Below, piece after piece: positions 1 to 6,633 of a stretch of DNA of 12,906 nucleotides. Where the stretch lies: positions 1 to 12,906 of the forward strand of contig JAUQXG010000269.1 of assembly GCA_030834765.1 (NCBI GenBank). Direction: 5' to 3'. Positions within the stretch are counted from its first letter, which is position 1; each line of letters starts with the position of its first letter. Below the pieces are notes generated by a model that had not been told where the DNA came from, ran no database searches, and saw nothing but the letters and a program-made list of their open reading frames with translations. Source of the DNA: Lutispora sp. (lineage in GTDB: Bacteria > Bacillota > Clostridia > Lutisporales > Lutisporaceae). The translations under genes and the position numbers were made by a program.

Positions 1-379
1 CAATAATAATAGGTTTTCCATTTCTAATATGTGATTTGGCTGCCATTAATACTGGTGTATCTGTTATAGCATTTGCTAGTTTCCCTAAGGTATTGCCAGT
101 ACATGGGGCAATCAGTAATATATCAAGTAAATTTTGAGGTCCTATTGGCTCAGCTTCGGGAATTGTTAAAATTGATTTATTTCCAGTAAGTTTTTCAATC
201 TTTTCCAACCATTCTTTTGCTGTGCCAAATCTGGTATCCATGCTTGAAGCATTATATGAGAATATGGGTATTACATTTGCTCCATATTCAATTAACTTGC
301 TAATTTCATCATATACATTTGCAAAAGTACAAAATGATCCTGTAATGGCAAGCCCTATATTTTTATGTGTAATTTCCAT
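1..379 (-). CDS. dpaB: Dipicolinate synthase subunit B (partial, 3' end beyond window)
   Basis: This is the flavoprotein-like B subunit of dipicolinate synthase (SpoVFB). With DpaA it oxidises dihydrodipicolinate, or its hydroxylated precursor, to dipicolinic acid in the mother cell. The first 126 codons are present; the family is about 200 residues long, so the C-terminal third is off the left edge. Visible hallmarks are the N-terminal strand-loop GLAITGSFCTF (residues 9-19), typical of the HFCD/flavoprotein fold, and APCTGNTLGKLANAITDT (about 91-108) followed by PVLMAAKSHIRN. The ATG at 379 has AGGAG 6 nt upstream, and only 18 bases separate it from the dpaA stop, so the two genes should be co-translated. 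I infer expression from the sigma-K-like promoter upstream of dpaA. Identification rests on the motifs and on the adjacent dpaA. Confidence 0.93.
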   Translation of the reverse strand, partial: MEITHKNIGLAITGSFCTFANVYDEISKLIEYGANVIPIFSYNASSMDTRFGTAKEWLEKIEKLTGNKSILTIPEAEPIGPQNLLDILLIAPCTGNTLGKLANAITDTPVLMAAKSHIRNGKPIII

Positions 380-397
380 ATTTGTCTCCTTTCATCA

Positions 398-1270
398 TTA
401 TATAGTATTAAGCAGTTTTCTAATAGTATCAAAAATGATTTCTGAAGAAGTTTTATATGCTACTTTTCCAGGTAAACCTAATGCATGTATTGCTTTGATA
501 CCATTAGATGTACAATAATCAAAGTCAACGCCTCCGGGTTTTGAAGCTAAGTCTAATATGAATGTATCGTTTTGTATATAATATAATTTTTTTTCATCTA
601 ATATCAGACTTGGAATTGTATTTATAATGATATCCATATTGCTTAGATAGTTTTCTAACTCACTAATTTTTACAGGTATTAATTTGTTAACATCTATCCA
701 ATTTAGGTCAGCTTCTTTTCGTGCTTCTACGTATACATTAGCCCCTAGCGCTTTTAAATAATTGCATAGTACTTTTCCTATCCTGCCATAACCCAATACC
801 ATAATATTACTCTTATATATGGTATTATCCGTTTCATTTATTATGATTGCTAAAGCTCCCTCAGCAGTAGCAATAGCATTTTTAATTTGAAATCCTTCAT
901 CCTTATTATAATCAAAGTATTTAGTATTGTTATTGTCTAATATTTCTCTCGTATTAGCGCTTATAGAACCTCCTAATAAGGTCTTCTCTTTTCCTATTTG
1001 TTTAATTAGGTTCAAAATATCAATTGTTGTATTGGAATATTTCGCATTCATTATATTATCCTGTGATGCAAAGGGGATAGGGCCAATTATTATATCAGAA
1101 TTATCAATAGCAGTTTCTATGTCTTTATAGGAATGAACATTATCATTATGGAGAAGATCAAGTCCGAAAGTGCTGATATCCAAATTGTTGTTTCTGAATA
1201 TACTAGCTAATTCCAACATTCTTTCATCCCCACCGACAATCAAATACCTGGTAGCAGAGTTTTGATCCAA
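398..1270 (-). CDS. dpaA: Dipicolinate synthase subunit A
   Basis: This is the NAD(P)-binding A subunit of dipicolinate synthase (SpoVFA), which makes the spore-core chelator dipicolinic acid from a lysine-pathway intermediate. The N-terminal domain opens with YLIVGGDERMLELA, typical of SpoVFA. A Rossmann fold follows, with nucleotide-binding VLGYGRIGKVL (GYGRIG at about 160-165), then the conserved block LDLASKPGGVDFDY and the C-terminal GLPGKVAYKTS. About 290 residues matches the family. Start choice: an ATG at 1276 lies only 2 nt from a perfect AGGAGG (1284-1279), too close for normal initiation. The TTG at 1270 lies 8 nt away and is preferred; the ATG form would be 292 aa. Presence of dpaAB implies the classical DPA route rather than the EtfA-based route described in Clostridium perfringens. 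Confidence 0.94.
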   Translation of the reverse strand: MDQNSATRYLIVGGDERMLELASIFRNNNLDISTFGLDLLHNDNVHSYKDIETAIDNSDIIIGPIPFASQDNIMNAKYSNTTIDILNLIKQIGKEKTLLGGSISANTREILDNNNTKYFDYNKDEGFQIKNAIATAEGALAIIINETDNTIYKSNIMVLGYGRIGKVLCNYLKALGANVYVEARKEADLNWIDVNKLIPVKISELENYLSNMDIIINTIPSLILDEKKLYYIQNDTFILDLASKPGGVDFDYCTSNGIKAIHALGLPGKVAYKTSSEIIFDTIRKLLNTI

Positions 1271-1297
1271 AAGCATCGCCTCCTGAAATAACTATTA

Positions 1298-1325
1298 TAT
1301 AGTATGTTATTTATTGTAATGCCGT
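1298..1325 (-). promoter_or_regulatory. Putative sigma-K promoter of dpaAB
   Basis: On the minus strand the sequence CATACTATA (1306-1298) matches the sigma-K -10 consensus CATANNNTA at every fixed position. An AC dinucleotide (1325-1324), the core of the sigma-K -35 element, lies 17 bp upstream. The predicted start of transcription, near 1290, leaves a short leader before the AGGAGG of dpaA. In B. subtilis the orthologous spoVF operon is sigma-K dependent. The match is seen in the sequence; use by sigma-K is inference. Confidence 0.6.
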
Positions 1326-1350
1326 GTTTGTCCAATTCTTAAGCTTTCTT

Positions 1351-1404
1351 TTATAAAAAATAAGCAAAAGAATATGTACATATTCTTTTGCTTATTTTTT
1401 ATAA
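1351..1404 (-). terminator. Perfect 54-bp palindromic terminator after ymxH
   Basis: Two 27-base arms are exactly complementary with no unpaired centre (axis between 1377 and 1378). The palindrome begins at the base next to the ymxH stop codon. Read on the minus strand, the stem core AAGCAAAAGAATATG is followed by CTTATTTTTT, which fits an intrinsic terminator. The symmetry means it would have a T-rich tail in both directions. It separates the upstream gene cluster from dpaAB. Confidence 0.85.
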
Positions 1405-1650
1405 TTACAGTATATCTCCAAAATCTATAATAATCATATCATTACCAATCTTTTTGACTCTCTCCCAGGGTATTTCAAGATATCTTTTGTCAACAAAAAA
1501 TGATAATTGTCCTCGACCTTCTGGAACAACAAGTGATCTTATTTTGCCTGTTTCCTGATCGATTATCATATCGCAATCACCTAAATATCCAAGTCTCTCA
1601 CAATCGGGAAGGGAAACTATTTCTTTACCATTCAACTTACTTAATCTCAT
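1405..1650 (-). CDS. ymxH: YlmC/YmxH-family PRC-barrel sporulation-associated protein
   Basis: A small 81-residue protein of the YlmC/YmxH family, which has a single PRC-barrel-like beta domain. Visible hallmarks are MRLSKLNGKEIVSL at the start, DCERLGYLGDCDMIID (about 16-31) and the hydrophobic VPWERV-like segment EIPWERVKKIGNDMIII near the C-terminus. The family is widespread in spore-forming Firmicutes, but its molecular role is not established. In B. subtilis the ymxH gene sits at the same place, between the M16 protease gene and spoVFA, so position supports the assignment. The ATG at 1650 is preceded by a GGGGTG Shine-Dalgarno. No transmembrane or signal segment is visible. The transcript should end at the palindrome directly after the stop. 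Confidence 0.88.
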   Translation of the reverse strand: MRLSKLNGKEIVSLPDCERLGYLGDCDMIIDQETGKIRSLVVPEGRGQLSFFVDKRYLEIPWERVKKIGNDMIIIDFGDIL

Positions 1651-1691
1651 ATTTTCACCCCACGTACAAATTATATTACTGTTTAATCATT

Positions 1692-1707
1692 ACAATATAT
1701 ATATTGT
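1692..1707. repeat. 16-bp perfect AT palindrome upstream of ymxH
   Basis: The sequence ACAATATATATATTGT is its own reverse complement and lies in the 81-base gap between dut and ymxH. A TATAAT hexamer (minus strand, 1675-1670) follows 16 bases downstream, without a good -35. It could be an operator-like dyad or chance in AT-rich DNA. Confidence 0.3.
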
Positions 1708-1731
1708 CCGCTTCGATTATTATGACATAAA

Positions 1732-2190
1732 TTATTTTCCTGTAGAGCCAAAACCTCGCTGACCTCTAGTAGTATCGCAAAATTCCTCACTAAGAGAAAA
1801 TTCAGCCTGCAAAATTGGTAAAAAAACAATCTGGGCAATCCTCTCTTCATTCTTTATTTCGTATGATTCTTTGCTATGATTCACCATTGGGCATATTATT
1901 TCTCCGGTATAATCTGAGTCTATCACACCAACGCAATTAATCATCGAAACTCCATACTTGCTTGATAATCCGCTTCTAGGAAAAATAAATCCTCCAACGT
2001 GATGATCTAATATTTGAATTGCTAATCCCGTAGGTATCATTTGAATTTCGCCGGGATTAATCATTATACTCTCATCTATGCATGCATGAATATCCATTCC
2101 GGCCGACCCTTGTGTTGCATATTTAGGCATACCTTTTTCAAAGTCCAGTTTCTCTGATACACGCTTAATCTTTATGTTTACCTTATCCAT
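1732..2190 (-). CDS. dut: dUTP diphosphatase (dUTPase)
   Basis: Hydrolyses dUTP to dUMP and pyrophosphate in the cytoplasm, keeping uracil out of DNA and supplying dUMP for thymidylate synthesis. All five signature motifs of the trimeric dUTPase family are present in order: motif 1 GSAGMDIHA (28-36), motif 2 PRSGLSSKYG (71-80), motif 3 GVIDSDYTGE (88-97), motif 4 ERIAQIVFLP (116-125) and motif 5 RGQRGFGSTG (142-151). Motif 5 holds the phosphate-binding and aromatic-stacking residues and is intact to the C-terminus. The length of 152 aa is normal. The ATG at 2190 has AAGGAG about 7 nt upstream. It lies between the M16 protease and ymxH genes, a position not seen in B. subtilis. It could be the host housekeeping copy; no phage genes surround it. 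Confidence 0.97.
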   Translation of the reverse strand: MDKVNIKIKRVSEKLDFEKGMPKYATQGSAGMDIHACIDESIMINPGEIQMIPTGLAIQILDHHVGGFIFPRSGLSSKYGVSMINCVGVIDSDYTGEIICPMVNHSKESYEIKNEERIAQIVFLPILQAEFSLSEEFCDTTRGQRGFGSTGK

Positions 2191-2219
2191 ACTACAACTC
2201 CTTATGCGTTAAAATATGT

Positions 2220-2247
2220 ATAAGACAATCTGCTAAAATTGTCTTAT
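2220..2247 (-). other. Hairpin at the M16 peptidase stop codon
   Basis: A perfect 10-bp stem (2220-2229 with 2238-2247) with an 8-base loop includes the stop codon of the M16 peptidase gene. The 3' flank on the minus strand is TACATATTTTAACG, not a true T-run, so it looks more like a weak terminator or a processing hairpin than a full stop before dut. Confidence 0.4.
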
Positions 2248-3503
2248 TTAGCAAACAAGTCTCTTAATGATAAATTCTTCTCCACTTTTCCTATTAAAGT
2301 TGCCCCCATATTATCGAAATTGAAAACTCTATGAATCATATCATTTACACTATCCATGTTGACATGATCTATTTTCTCTAACACCTGGACTGGTGAATAA
2401 ATTTTATTGAGAAGCAGTTCTGATTTCCCAATAGATATCATTCTTCCGCTAGTACTTTCTAATCCTAATGTATAGCTGCCCTTTAATTGCTCCTTAGAGT
2501 CAAAAAGCTCATTCTCCGAGATGCCTTTATTTTTGAGTAGCTCGATTTCTTCAATTATAATAGAAGCTACATTATTTATTTGTGCCGGCTTTAGCCCTGC
2601 ATATATTGAAAATAATCCACAATCATGATAGGAGGAGGGATAGGAAAATACTGAATATGCCAATCCTTTTTCTTCTCTTATCTTTTGAAAAAGTCTCGAA
2701 CTCATGCTTCCGCCTAACAAATTATTTAATACTAATAAAGAATATATAGATTTATTAGATAAGTCAACACTATTAAAGCCTACACAAAGGTGCACCTGTT
2801 CTGTATCCTTATTCTTAATATAATAATTCGGATTAAAATCAGGTTCTTTTTCTTCTCTTTCAATTTTATGATCTATTTGAAAGGATTCAAATTTCTTTCT
2901 TATCATTTCAATAGCAGCCTCATGTTTTATATTTCCAACTACTGAAATAACAATATTTTCAGGTATATAATTATTATGATAATATTTAAAAATACTTTCC
3001 TTAGTTAAGGATGTTAGTGAATCAACAGTTCCTAGCACAGGCATACCTAATGGATTATTAGACCAGACCATCTGACTAAATAAGTCATGGACTTGATCTT
3101 CTGGTGAGTCTTCATACATGCTTATTTCTTCAAGAACTACACCTTTTTCTTTTTCTATTTCCACTGGATCAAAATTGGAATTAAAAAACATATCTGAAAG
3201 TACATCAAGTGCAATATCAAAATGACTATCCAATACCTTTGCATAATAGCATGTGCATTCTTTAGCAGTAAATGCGTTCAATTGCCCTCCAATCTTATCG
3301 ATTGAATTGGCAATTTCTTTTGCTGTTCTATTTTTAGTTCCTTTAAAAAGCATATGCTCTATGAAATGCGATACTCCATTCGTACTCTTCTCTTCATTTC
3401 TAGAGCCTACTCTGACCCAAATTCCTATGGATACTGAATTTACATAGTTTATTTCTTCTGTAACAATTCTTGCTCCGTTAGATAATTGTTCTTTTCTATA
3501 CAT
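2244..3503 (-). CDS. M16-family zinc protease (MlpA/processing-peptidase type)
   Basis: A zinc endopeptidase of the M16B (insulinase/mitochondrial processing peptidase-like) family, about 419 residues. The inverted zinc motif HFIEH lies at residues 46-50, and the third zinc ligand, Glu126 in LEEISMYEDSPED, follows with 75 residues between, as the family requires. The C-terminal inactive-like domain carries the conserved segment FQKIREEKGLAYSVFSYPS. Single-domain-pair proteins of this size normally work as homodimers in the cytoplasm; no signal peptide is seen. The ATG at 3503 is chosen because AGGAGG (3514-3509) precedes it by 5 nt. The frame stays open upstream to a TTG at 3554, but that extension has no ribosome binding site and encodes the Shine-Dalgarno itself as Gln-Glu-Glu-Glu. 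The B. subtilis positional counterpart is mlpA (ymxG). Confidence 0.95.
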   Translation of the reverse strand: MYRKEQLSNGARIVTEEINYVNSVSIGIWVRVGSRNEEKSTNGVSHFIEHMLFKGTKNRTAKEIANSIDKIGGQLNAFTAKECTCYYAKVLDSHFDIALDVLSDMFFNSNFDPVEIEKEKGVVLEEISMYEDSPEDQVHDLFSQMVWSNNPLGMPVLGTVDSLTSLTKESIFKYYHNNYIPENIVISVVGNIKHEAAIEMIRKKFESFQIDHKIEREEKEPDFNPNYYIKNKDTEQVHLCVGFNSVDLSNKSIYSLLVLNNLLGGSMSSRLFQKIREEKGLAYSVFSYPSSYHDCGLFSIYAGLKPAQINNVASIIIEEIELLKNKGISENELFDSKEQLKGSYTLGLESTSGRMISIGKSELLLNKIYSPVQVLEKIDHVNMDSVNDMIHRVFNFDNMGATLIGKVEKNLSLRDLFAK

Positions 3504-3560
3504 TTCTTCCTCCTGAAAGTCACATATACATATCGTTATATGTCTCTTTTTCAATGCAAC

Positions 3561-4262
3561 TTAATTTATTATTTCGCTTACTGTAACTATTTTATAACCT
3601 TTTTCCTGTAACATTTGTATCATATCTGGTAAAGCTTTCACAGTTGATTCAGTTGGATGCATCAAAATAATAGCACCAGGATGATGTTTGTTTTTTATTC
3701 TGGATAAAATCTTATTATAATCTTTGGTATTCCAATCTATTGTATCTATACTCCACATTATCACGCTATATCCCAATTCTTCTCCAATAGTTGCCACTCT
3801 TTCATTTACATCACCATAGGGCGGTGAAAGCAGCTTGGTCTTATACCCTATAATACTTTCAATGGCCTGCTCTGATTTTAATATATCTTCTTTCAGCTGC
3901 GGAGAATTTAAAGTAGTATATTTAATATGCTTATACCCGTGGCTTCCTATTTCATGTTGATCTTGATATAACTGAGCCAATAGATCTTTATTGTTATTTG
4001 CCCAACTTCCGCCAACAAAGAATGTAATTTCTATCCCTTTGTCATTTAATATTTTCATTATCTGTTCCAAATATTCGTTTCCCCATACAACATTGCATGC
4101 AAAAGCAACTTCCATATTATTTTCATCGCCTTTATAGATGGGGTCATAGTAGTTTAAAGTATCTTTACTCATTTTCATAACCATTGATATAAGCAAAGTG
4201 ATTGTGAAAATGAGTACAATTCCTCTAAAAACCTTTTTTGTATTTATGATATAAAGTCTCAT
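3561..4262 (-). CDS. YlxY-type polysaccharide deacetylase-like protein, membrane anchored
   Basis: A 233-residue NodB-homology protein. A hydrophobic segment at about residues 12-30 should act as an uncleaved signal anchor, placing the domain outside the membrane. NodB elements visible are H108 and H112 in SHGYKH, SPPYG (146-150), WSIDTIDW (170-177) and LMHP (H202). Motif 1, which normally reads TFDDGP and carries the catalytic base and a metal ligand, is replaced by AFACNVVWGNEYL (from residue 53), so both Asp are missing. The Arg usually before PP in motif 3 is also Ser. The related B. subtilis YlxY shows a similar VAWGNE-type motif as far as I recall, so this seems a family trait. Deacetylase activity is therefore doubtful. 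The ATG at 4262 is 7 nt from AGGAGG (4275-4270). It lies downstream of pnp, as ylxY does in B. subtilis. Confidence 0.9.
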   Translation of the reverse strand: MRLYIINTKKVFRGIVLIFTITLLISMVMKMSKDTLNYYDPIYKGDENNMEVAFACNVVWGNEYLEQIMKILNDKGIEITFFVGGSWANNNKDLLAQLYQDQHEIGSHGYKHIKYTTLNSPQLKEDILKSEQAIESIIGYKTKLLSPPYGDVNERVATIGEELGYSVIMWSIDTIDWNTKDYNKILSRIKNKHHPGAIILMHPTESTVKALPDMIQMLQEKGYKIVTVSEIIN

Positions 4263-4274
4263 CAAAACACCTCC

Positions 4275-4301
4275 TATGAATATTAGTTAATAATATTCAT
4301 A
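4275..4301 (-). other. Hairpin overlapping the ylxY-like ribosome binding site
   Basis: Perfect 11-bp arms (4275-4285 and 4291-4301) with a 5-base loop. The arm nearest the gene includes the first base of the AGGAGG (4275-4270) of the deacetylase-like gene. An alternative 9-bp pairing (4281-4289 with 4309-4317) excludes this hairpin, so the leader can fold in two ways. Confidence 0.45.
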
Positions 4302-4316
4302 ATAGAGGTAACTAAT

Positions 4317-4362
4317 AACAAGAAAGAATCATAAACCTGAAGGTTTATGATTCTTTCTTGTT
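4317..4362 (-). terminator. Long hairpin spanning the pnp stop codon
   Basis: A perfect 22-bp stem (4317-4338 with 4341-4362) closed by a two-base centre. Its 5' arm on the minus strand encodes the last six residues of PNPase, NNKKES, plus the stop codon. The 3' flank on the minus strand is ATTAGTTACC, with no T-run, so this may be an RNA 3'-end stabiliser or processing site rather than a classical terminator. Confidence 0.6.
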
Positions 4363-6462
4363 GTTTTCTTCAGTTGCAACTTCTTCAGGCTCACTTATCG
4401 CATCTTTTCTTGATAAATTAATCCTTCCTTGTCTATCTATCTCAGTTACTTTAACAAGAATCTCCTCACCAATACTTACCACATCTTCAACTTTCTCAAC
4501 ACGTTTCTTGTCAAGCTTCGAGATGTGAACAAGTCCTTCTTTACCAGGTAATATCTCAACAAAAGCTCCAAAAGTAGTAATTCTCATTACTTTGCCTAAG
4601 TATATCTCTCCTTCTAAAACTTCCTTTGTCAGACCTTCTATGATACTTAATGCTCTCTTGCCGTCTTCTGCATTTATAGCAGCGATAAATACACGGCCAT
4701 CATCTTCGATATCAATTTTGACATTTGTTTCAGCGATAATTTTATTTATCATTTTTCCGCCTGGCCCAATTACATCTCTTATTTTATCTGGATCTATTTT
4801 TGTTGTAATGATTTTAGGCGCATATTTAGATAATTCTTTCCTTGGCTCATTTATAGTCACATTCATTTTTTCTAGAATAAAGAGTCTTCCTACTCTAGCT
4901 TGTTCTAATGCTCTTTGTAATATTTGTCTATCTATCCCAGCAATTTTTATATCCATTTGAATTGCAGTTATACCTGTATCTGTTCCAGCAACTTTAAAAT
5001 CCATATCGCCAAGGAAATCTTCCATACCTTGGATATCTGTTAAAATTGCAACTTTATCTTGATCTTTAATCAATCCCATAGCCACACCTGCTACAGGTTT
5101 TTTTATAGGCACCCCTGCATCTAGCAGCGCCAATGTACTGCCACATACGCTAGCTTGAGATGATGACCCATTTGAGCTTACAACCTCAGAAACTAACCTT
5201 ATTGTGTAGGGAAATTCTTCTTCATTTGGAATCATAGGTTCAAGTGCTCTTTCAGCTAAAGCTCCATGGCCTATTTCTCTTCTTCCAGGCCCTCTCATAA
5301 ATCTTGTTTCTCCAACACTGTATGGAGGGAAATTGTAATGATGCATATATCGTTTCGCTTCTTCTTCTCCTAGCCCATCAAGTATCTGAACATCTCCAAG
5401 GGCTCCCAGGGTAGCTATTGTTAACACCTGTGTTTGCCCTCTTGTAAATAAACCAGAACCATGCACTCTTGGTAATATACCAACTTCGCAAGTAATAGGT
5501 CTTATCTCATCTAATTTTCTGTCATCAGGCCTAATTCCTTCTTCAGTAATTAAACGTCTTACTTGCTCTTTCATAATTCTGTAAAGGACATCACTAATAT
5601 CTTTTTCTTTATCAGCATACTCTTCTTTAAAATGTTCGAATGTTTCTAAGTTAACCTTATCAATATTTTGTTGTCTTTCCTGTTTTTCTACAGTTCTTAT
5701 TGCATCTGATAGTCTATTGGTTGCAAATTCTCGAATAGCCATTTCAACAGACTCTTCTACTTTAAATACTTTGATTTCTTTTTTTTCTTTGCCAATTTTT
5801 TGTTGAATTTCTTCGATAAATGCTACAATCTTTTTTATGTTATCATGAGCAAACATGATAGCCTCAAGCATAATATCTTCTGATATCTCTTTGGAACCTG
5901 CTTCAACCATCATAACTGCTTCCTTTGTTCCAGAAACAACCAAATGCAAGTCACTCTTTTCCCTTTGCTCTGCATTAGGATTCAAAATTAACTGCCCATC
6001 AATAAGCCCAACAAGCACCGATCCCGTGGGACCCATAAATGGAATCGTAGAAATTGATAATGCTGCTGAGGATCCTATCATGGCTACAATTTCTGGTGAA
6101 TGGTCTTGATCCACTGAGAGTACTGTAGCAACCACTTGAACATCATTTCTATACCCCTTCGGGAATAATGGTCTTATAGGCCTGTCTATTAATCTAGAAG
6201 ACAAAATAGCCTTTTCCGAAGGTCTTCCTTCTCTTTTTATAAATCCTCCAGGTATCTTTCCAACGGCATATAATCTTTCTTCGTAATCCACGCTAAGCGG
6301 GAAGAAATCGATTCCTTCTTTCGGATTATTTGAAGCACAAGCAGTAACCAATACAACAGTCTCTCCGTATTTAACCATAACAGATCCATCTGCTAATTGG
6401 GCTACTCTTCCAATTTCAATACTTAACTGTCTTCCACCTAAATCCATACTAAAAACTTCCAA
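4345..6462 (-). CDS. pnp: Polyribonucleotide nucleotidyltransferase (PNPase)
   Basis: Phosphorolytic 3'-5' exoribonuclease of mRNA decay; trimeric and cytoplasmic. Domains in order: first RNase PH domain (about 8-145), with the RNA-channel segment [11 protein letters not shown] (73-83); helical linker (about 150-240); second RNase PH domain (about 315-545), with phosphate-binding SSNGSSSQ (429-436) and metal-binding Asp residues in [14 protein letters not shown] and MDIK; KH domain with GPGGK (566-570); S1 domain (about 617-688). The C-terminal tail is short and acidic. 705 residues is typical. The start is TTG at 6462: AGGAGG lies 7 nt upstream, whereas the first ATG, five codons later, is 22 nt away. 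It has its own promoter after the rpsO terminator and a leader hairpin, suggesting separate control. The last codons lie inside a 22-bp hairpin. Confidence 0.98.
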   Translation of the reverse strand: MEVFSMDLGGRQLSIEIGRVAQLADGSVMVKYGETVVLVTACASNNPKEGIDFFPLSVDYEERLYAVGKIPGGFIKREGRPSEKAILSSRLIDRPIRPLFPKGYRNDVQVVATVLSVDQDHSPEIVAMIGSSAALSISTIPFMGPTGSVLVGLIDGQLILNPNAEQREKSDLHLVVSGTKEAVMMVEAGSKEISEDIMLEAIMFAHDNIKKIVAFIEEIQQKIGKEKKEIKVFKVEESVEMAIREFATNRLSDAIRTVEKQERQQNIDKVNLETFEHFKEEYADKEKDISDVLYRIMKEQVRRLITEEGIRPDDRKLDEIRPITCEVGILPRVHGSGLFTRGQTQVLTIATLGALGDVQILDGLGEEEAKRYMHHYNFPPYSVGETRFMRGPGRREIGHGALAERALEPMIPNEEEFPYTIRLVSEVVSSNGSSSQASVCGSTLALLDAGVPIKKPVAGVAMGLIKDQDKVAILTDIQGMEDFLGDMDFKVAGTDTGITAIQMDIKIAGIDRQILQRALEQARVGRLFILEKMNVTINEPRKELSKYAPKIITTKIDPDKIRDVIGPGGKMINKIIAETNVKIDIEDDGRVFIAAINAEDGKRALSIIEGLTKEVLEGEIYLGKVMRITTFGAFVEILPGKEGLVHISKLDKKRVEKVEDVVSIGEEILVKVTEIDRQGRINLSRKDAISEPEEVATEENNKKES

Positions 6463-6488
6463 CTAATTACCTCCTTTTTCAATCTAAG

Positions 6489-6516
6489 TCCATGGCTTTC
6501 ATAATTAAGTCATGGA
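6489..6516 (-). promoter_or_regulatory. pnp leader hairpin
   Basis: Within the roughly 55-nt untranslated leader of pnp, TCCATG and CATGGA pair (6 bp). After one A/C mismatch, CTT pairs with AAG, leaving an 8-base loop. The hairpin lies between the predicted start of transcription and the AGGAGG. PNPase autoregulates through a leader structure in E. coli; a similar role here is inference. Confidence 0.4.
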
Positions 6517-6523
6517 TAACCAT

Positions 6524-6551
6524 ATTATACCACAGTTATGATAGGTATAAA
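6524..6551 (-). promoter_or_regulatory. Extended -10 promoter of pnp
   Basis: The minus strand has TGGTATAAT, a perfect TATAAT (6529-6524) with the TGn extension. A TTTATA -35 (4 of 6 consensus bases, 6551-6546) lies 16 bp upstream. It sits just after the rpsO terminator and about 60 bases before the pnp TTG, so it fits an independent sigma-A promoter for pnp. Confidence 0.65.
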
Positions 6552-6599
6552 TAATTCTTCATAGTTATAGTATTTCCTGCTTTTATGTAAAAAAACCTT

Positions 6600-6633
6600 A
6601 AAATAAAGAGCGGGAAAGCCCGCTCTTTATTTT
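6600..6633 (-). terminator. Intrinsic terminator after rpsO
   Basis: A perfect 15-bp stem (6600-6614 with 6619-6633) has a GC-rich core AGAGCGGG/CCCGCTCT and a CTTT loop on the transcript. It overlaps the rpsO stop codon (6629-6627). Read on the minus strand, the 3' arm ends TTTATTTT and is followed by AAGG and seven or more T. Some read-through into pnp is possible. Confidence 0.85.

Noticed and set aside
222..518. A plus-strand open frame across the dpaB/dpaA junction
   Set aside because: It is antisense to both genes and to the dpaB ribosome binding site, and its product resembles no family I recognise.
3504..3554. 17-codon N-terminal extension of the M16 protease from a TTG
   Set aside because: No Shine-Dalgarno precedes it, and the extension encodes the strong AGGAGG that serves the ATG at 3503.
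3504..3560. Possible sigma-A promoter and small ACATATA/TATATGT hairpin before the M16 protease gene
   Set aside because: TTGAAA has no acceptable -10 at 16-18 bp, and the 7-bp AT-only stem is within what chance allows in this composition.
4592..4960. A 122-codon plus-strand open frame opposite pnp
   Set aside because: It lies wholly antisense to strongly conserved PNPase sequence (KH and second RNase PH regions), has no convincing ribosome binding site, and its hydrophobic composition is what AT-rich antisense frames give.
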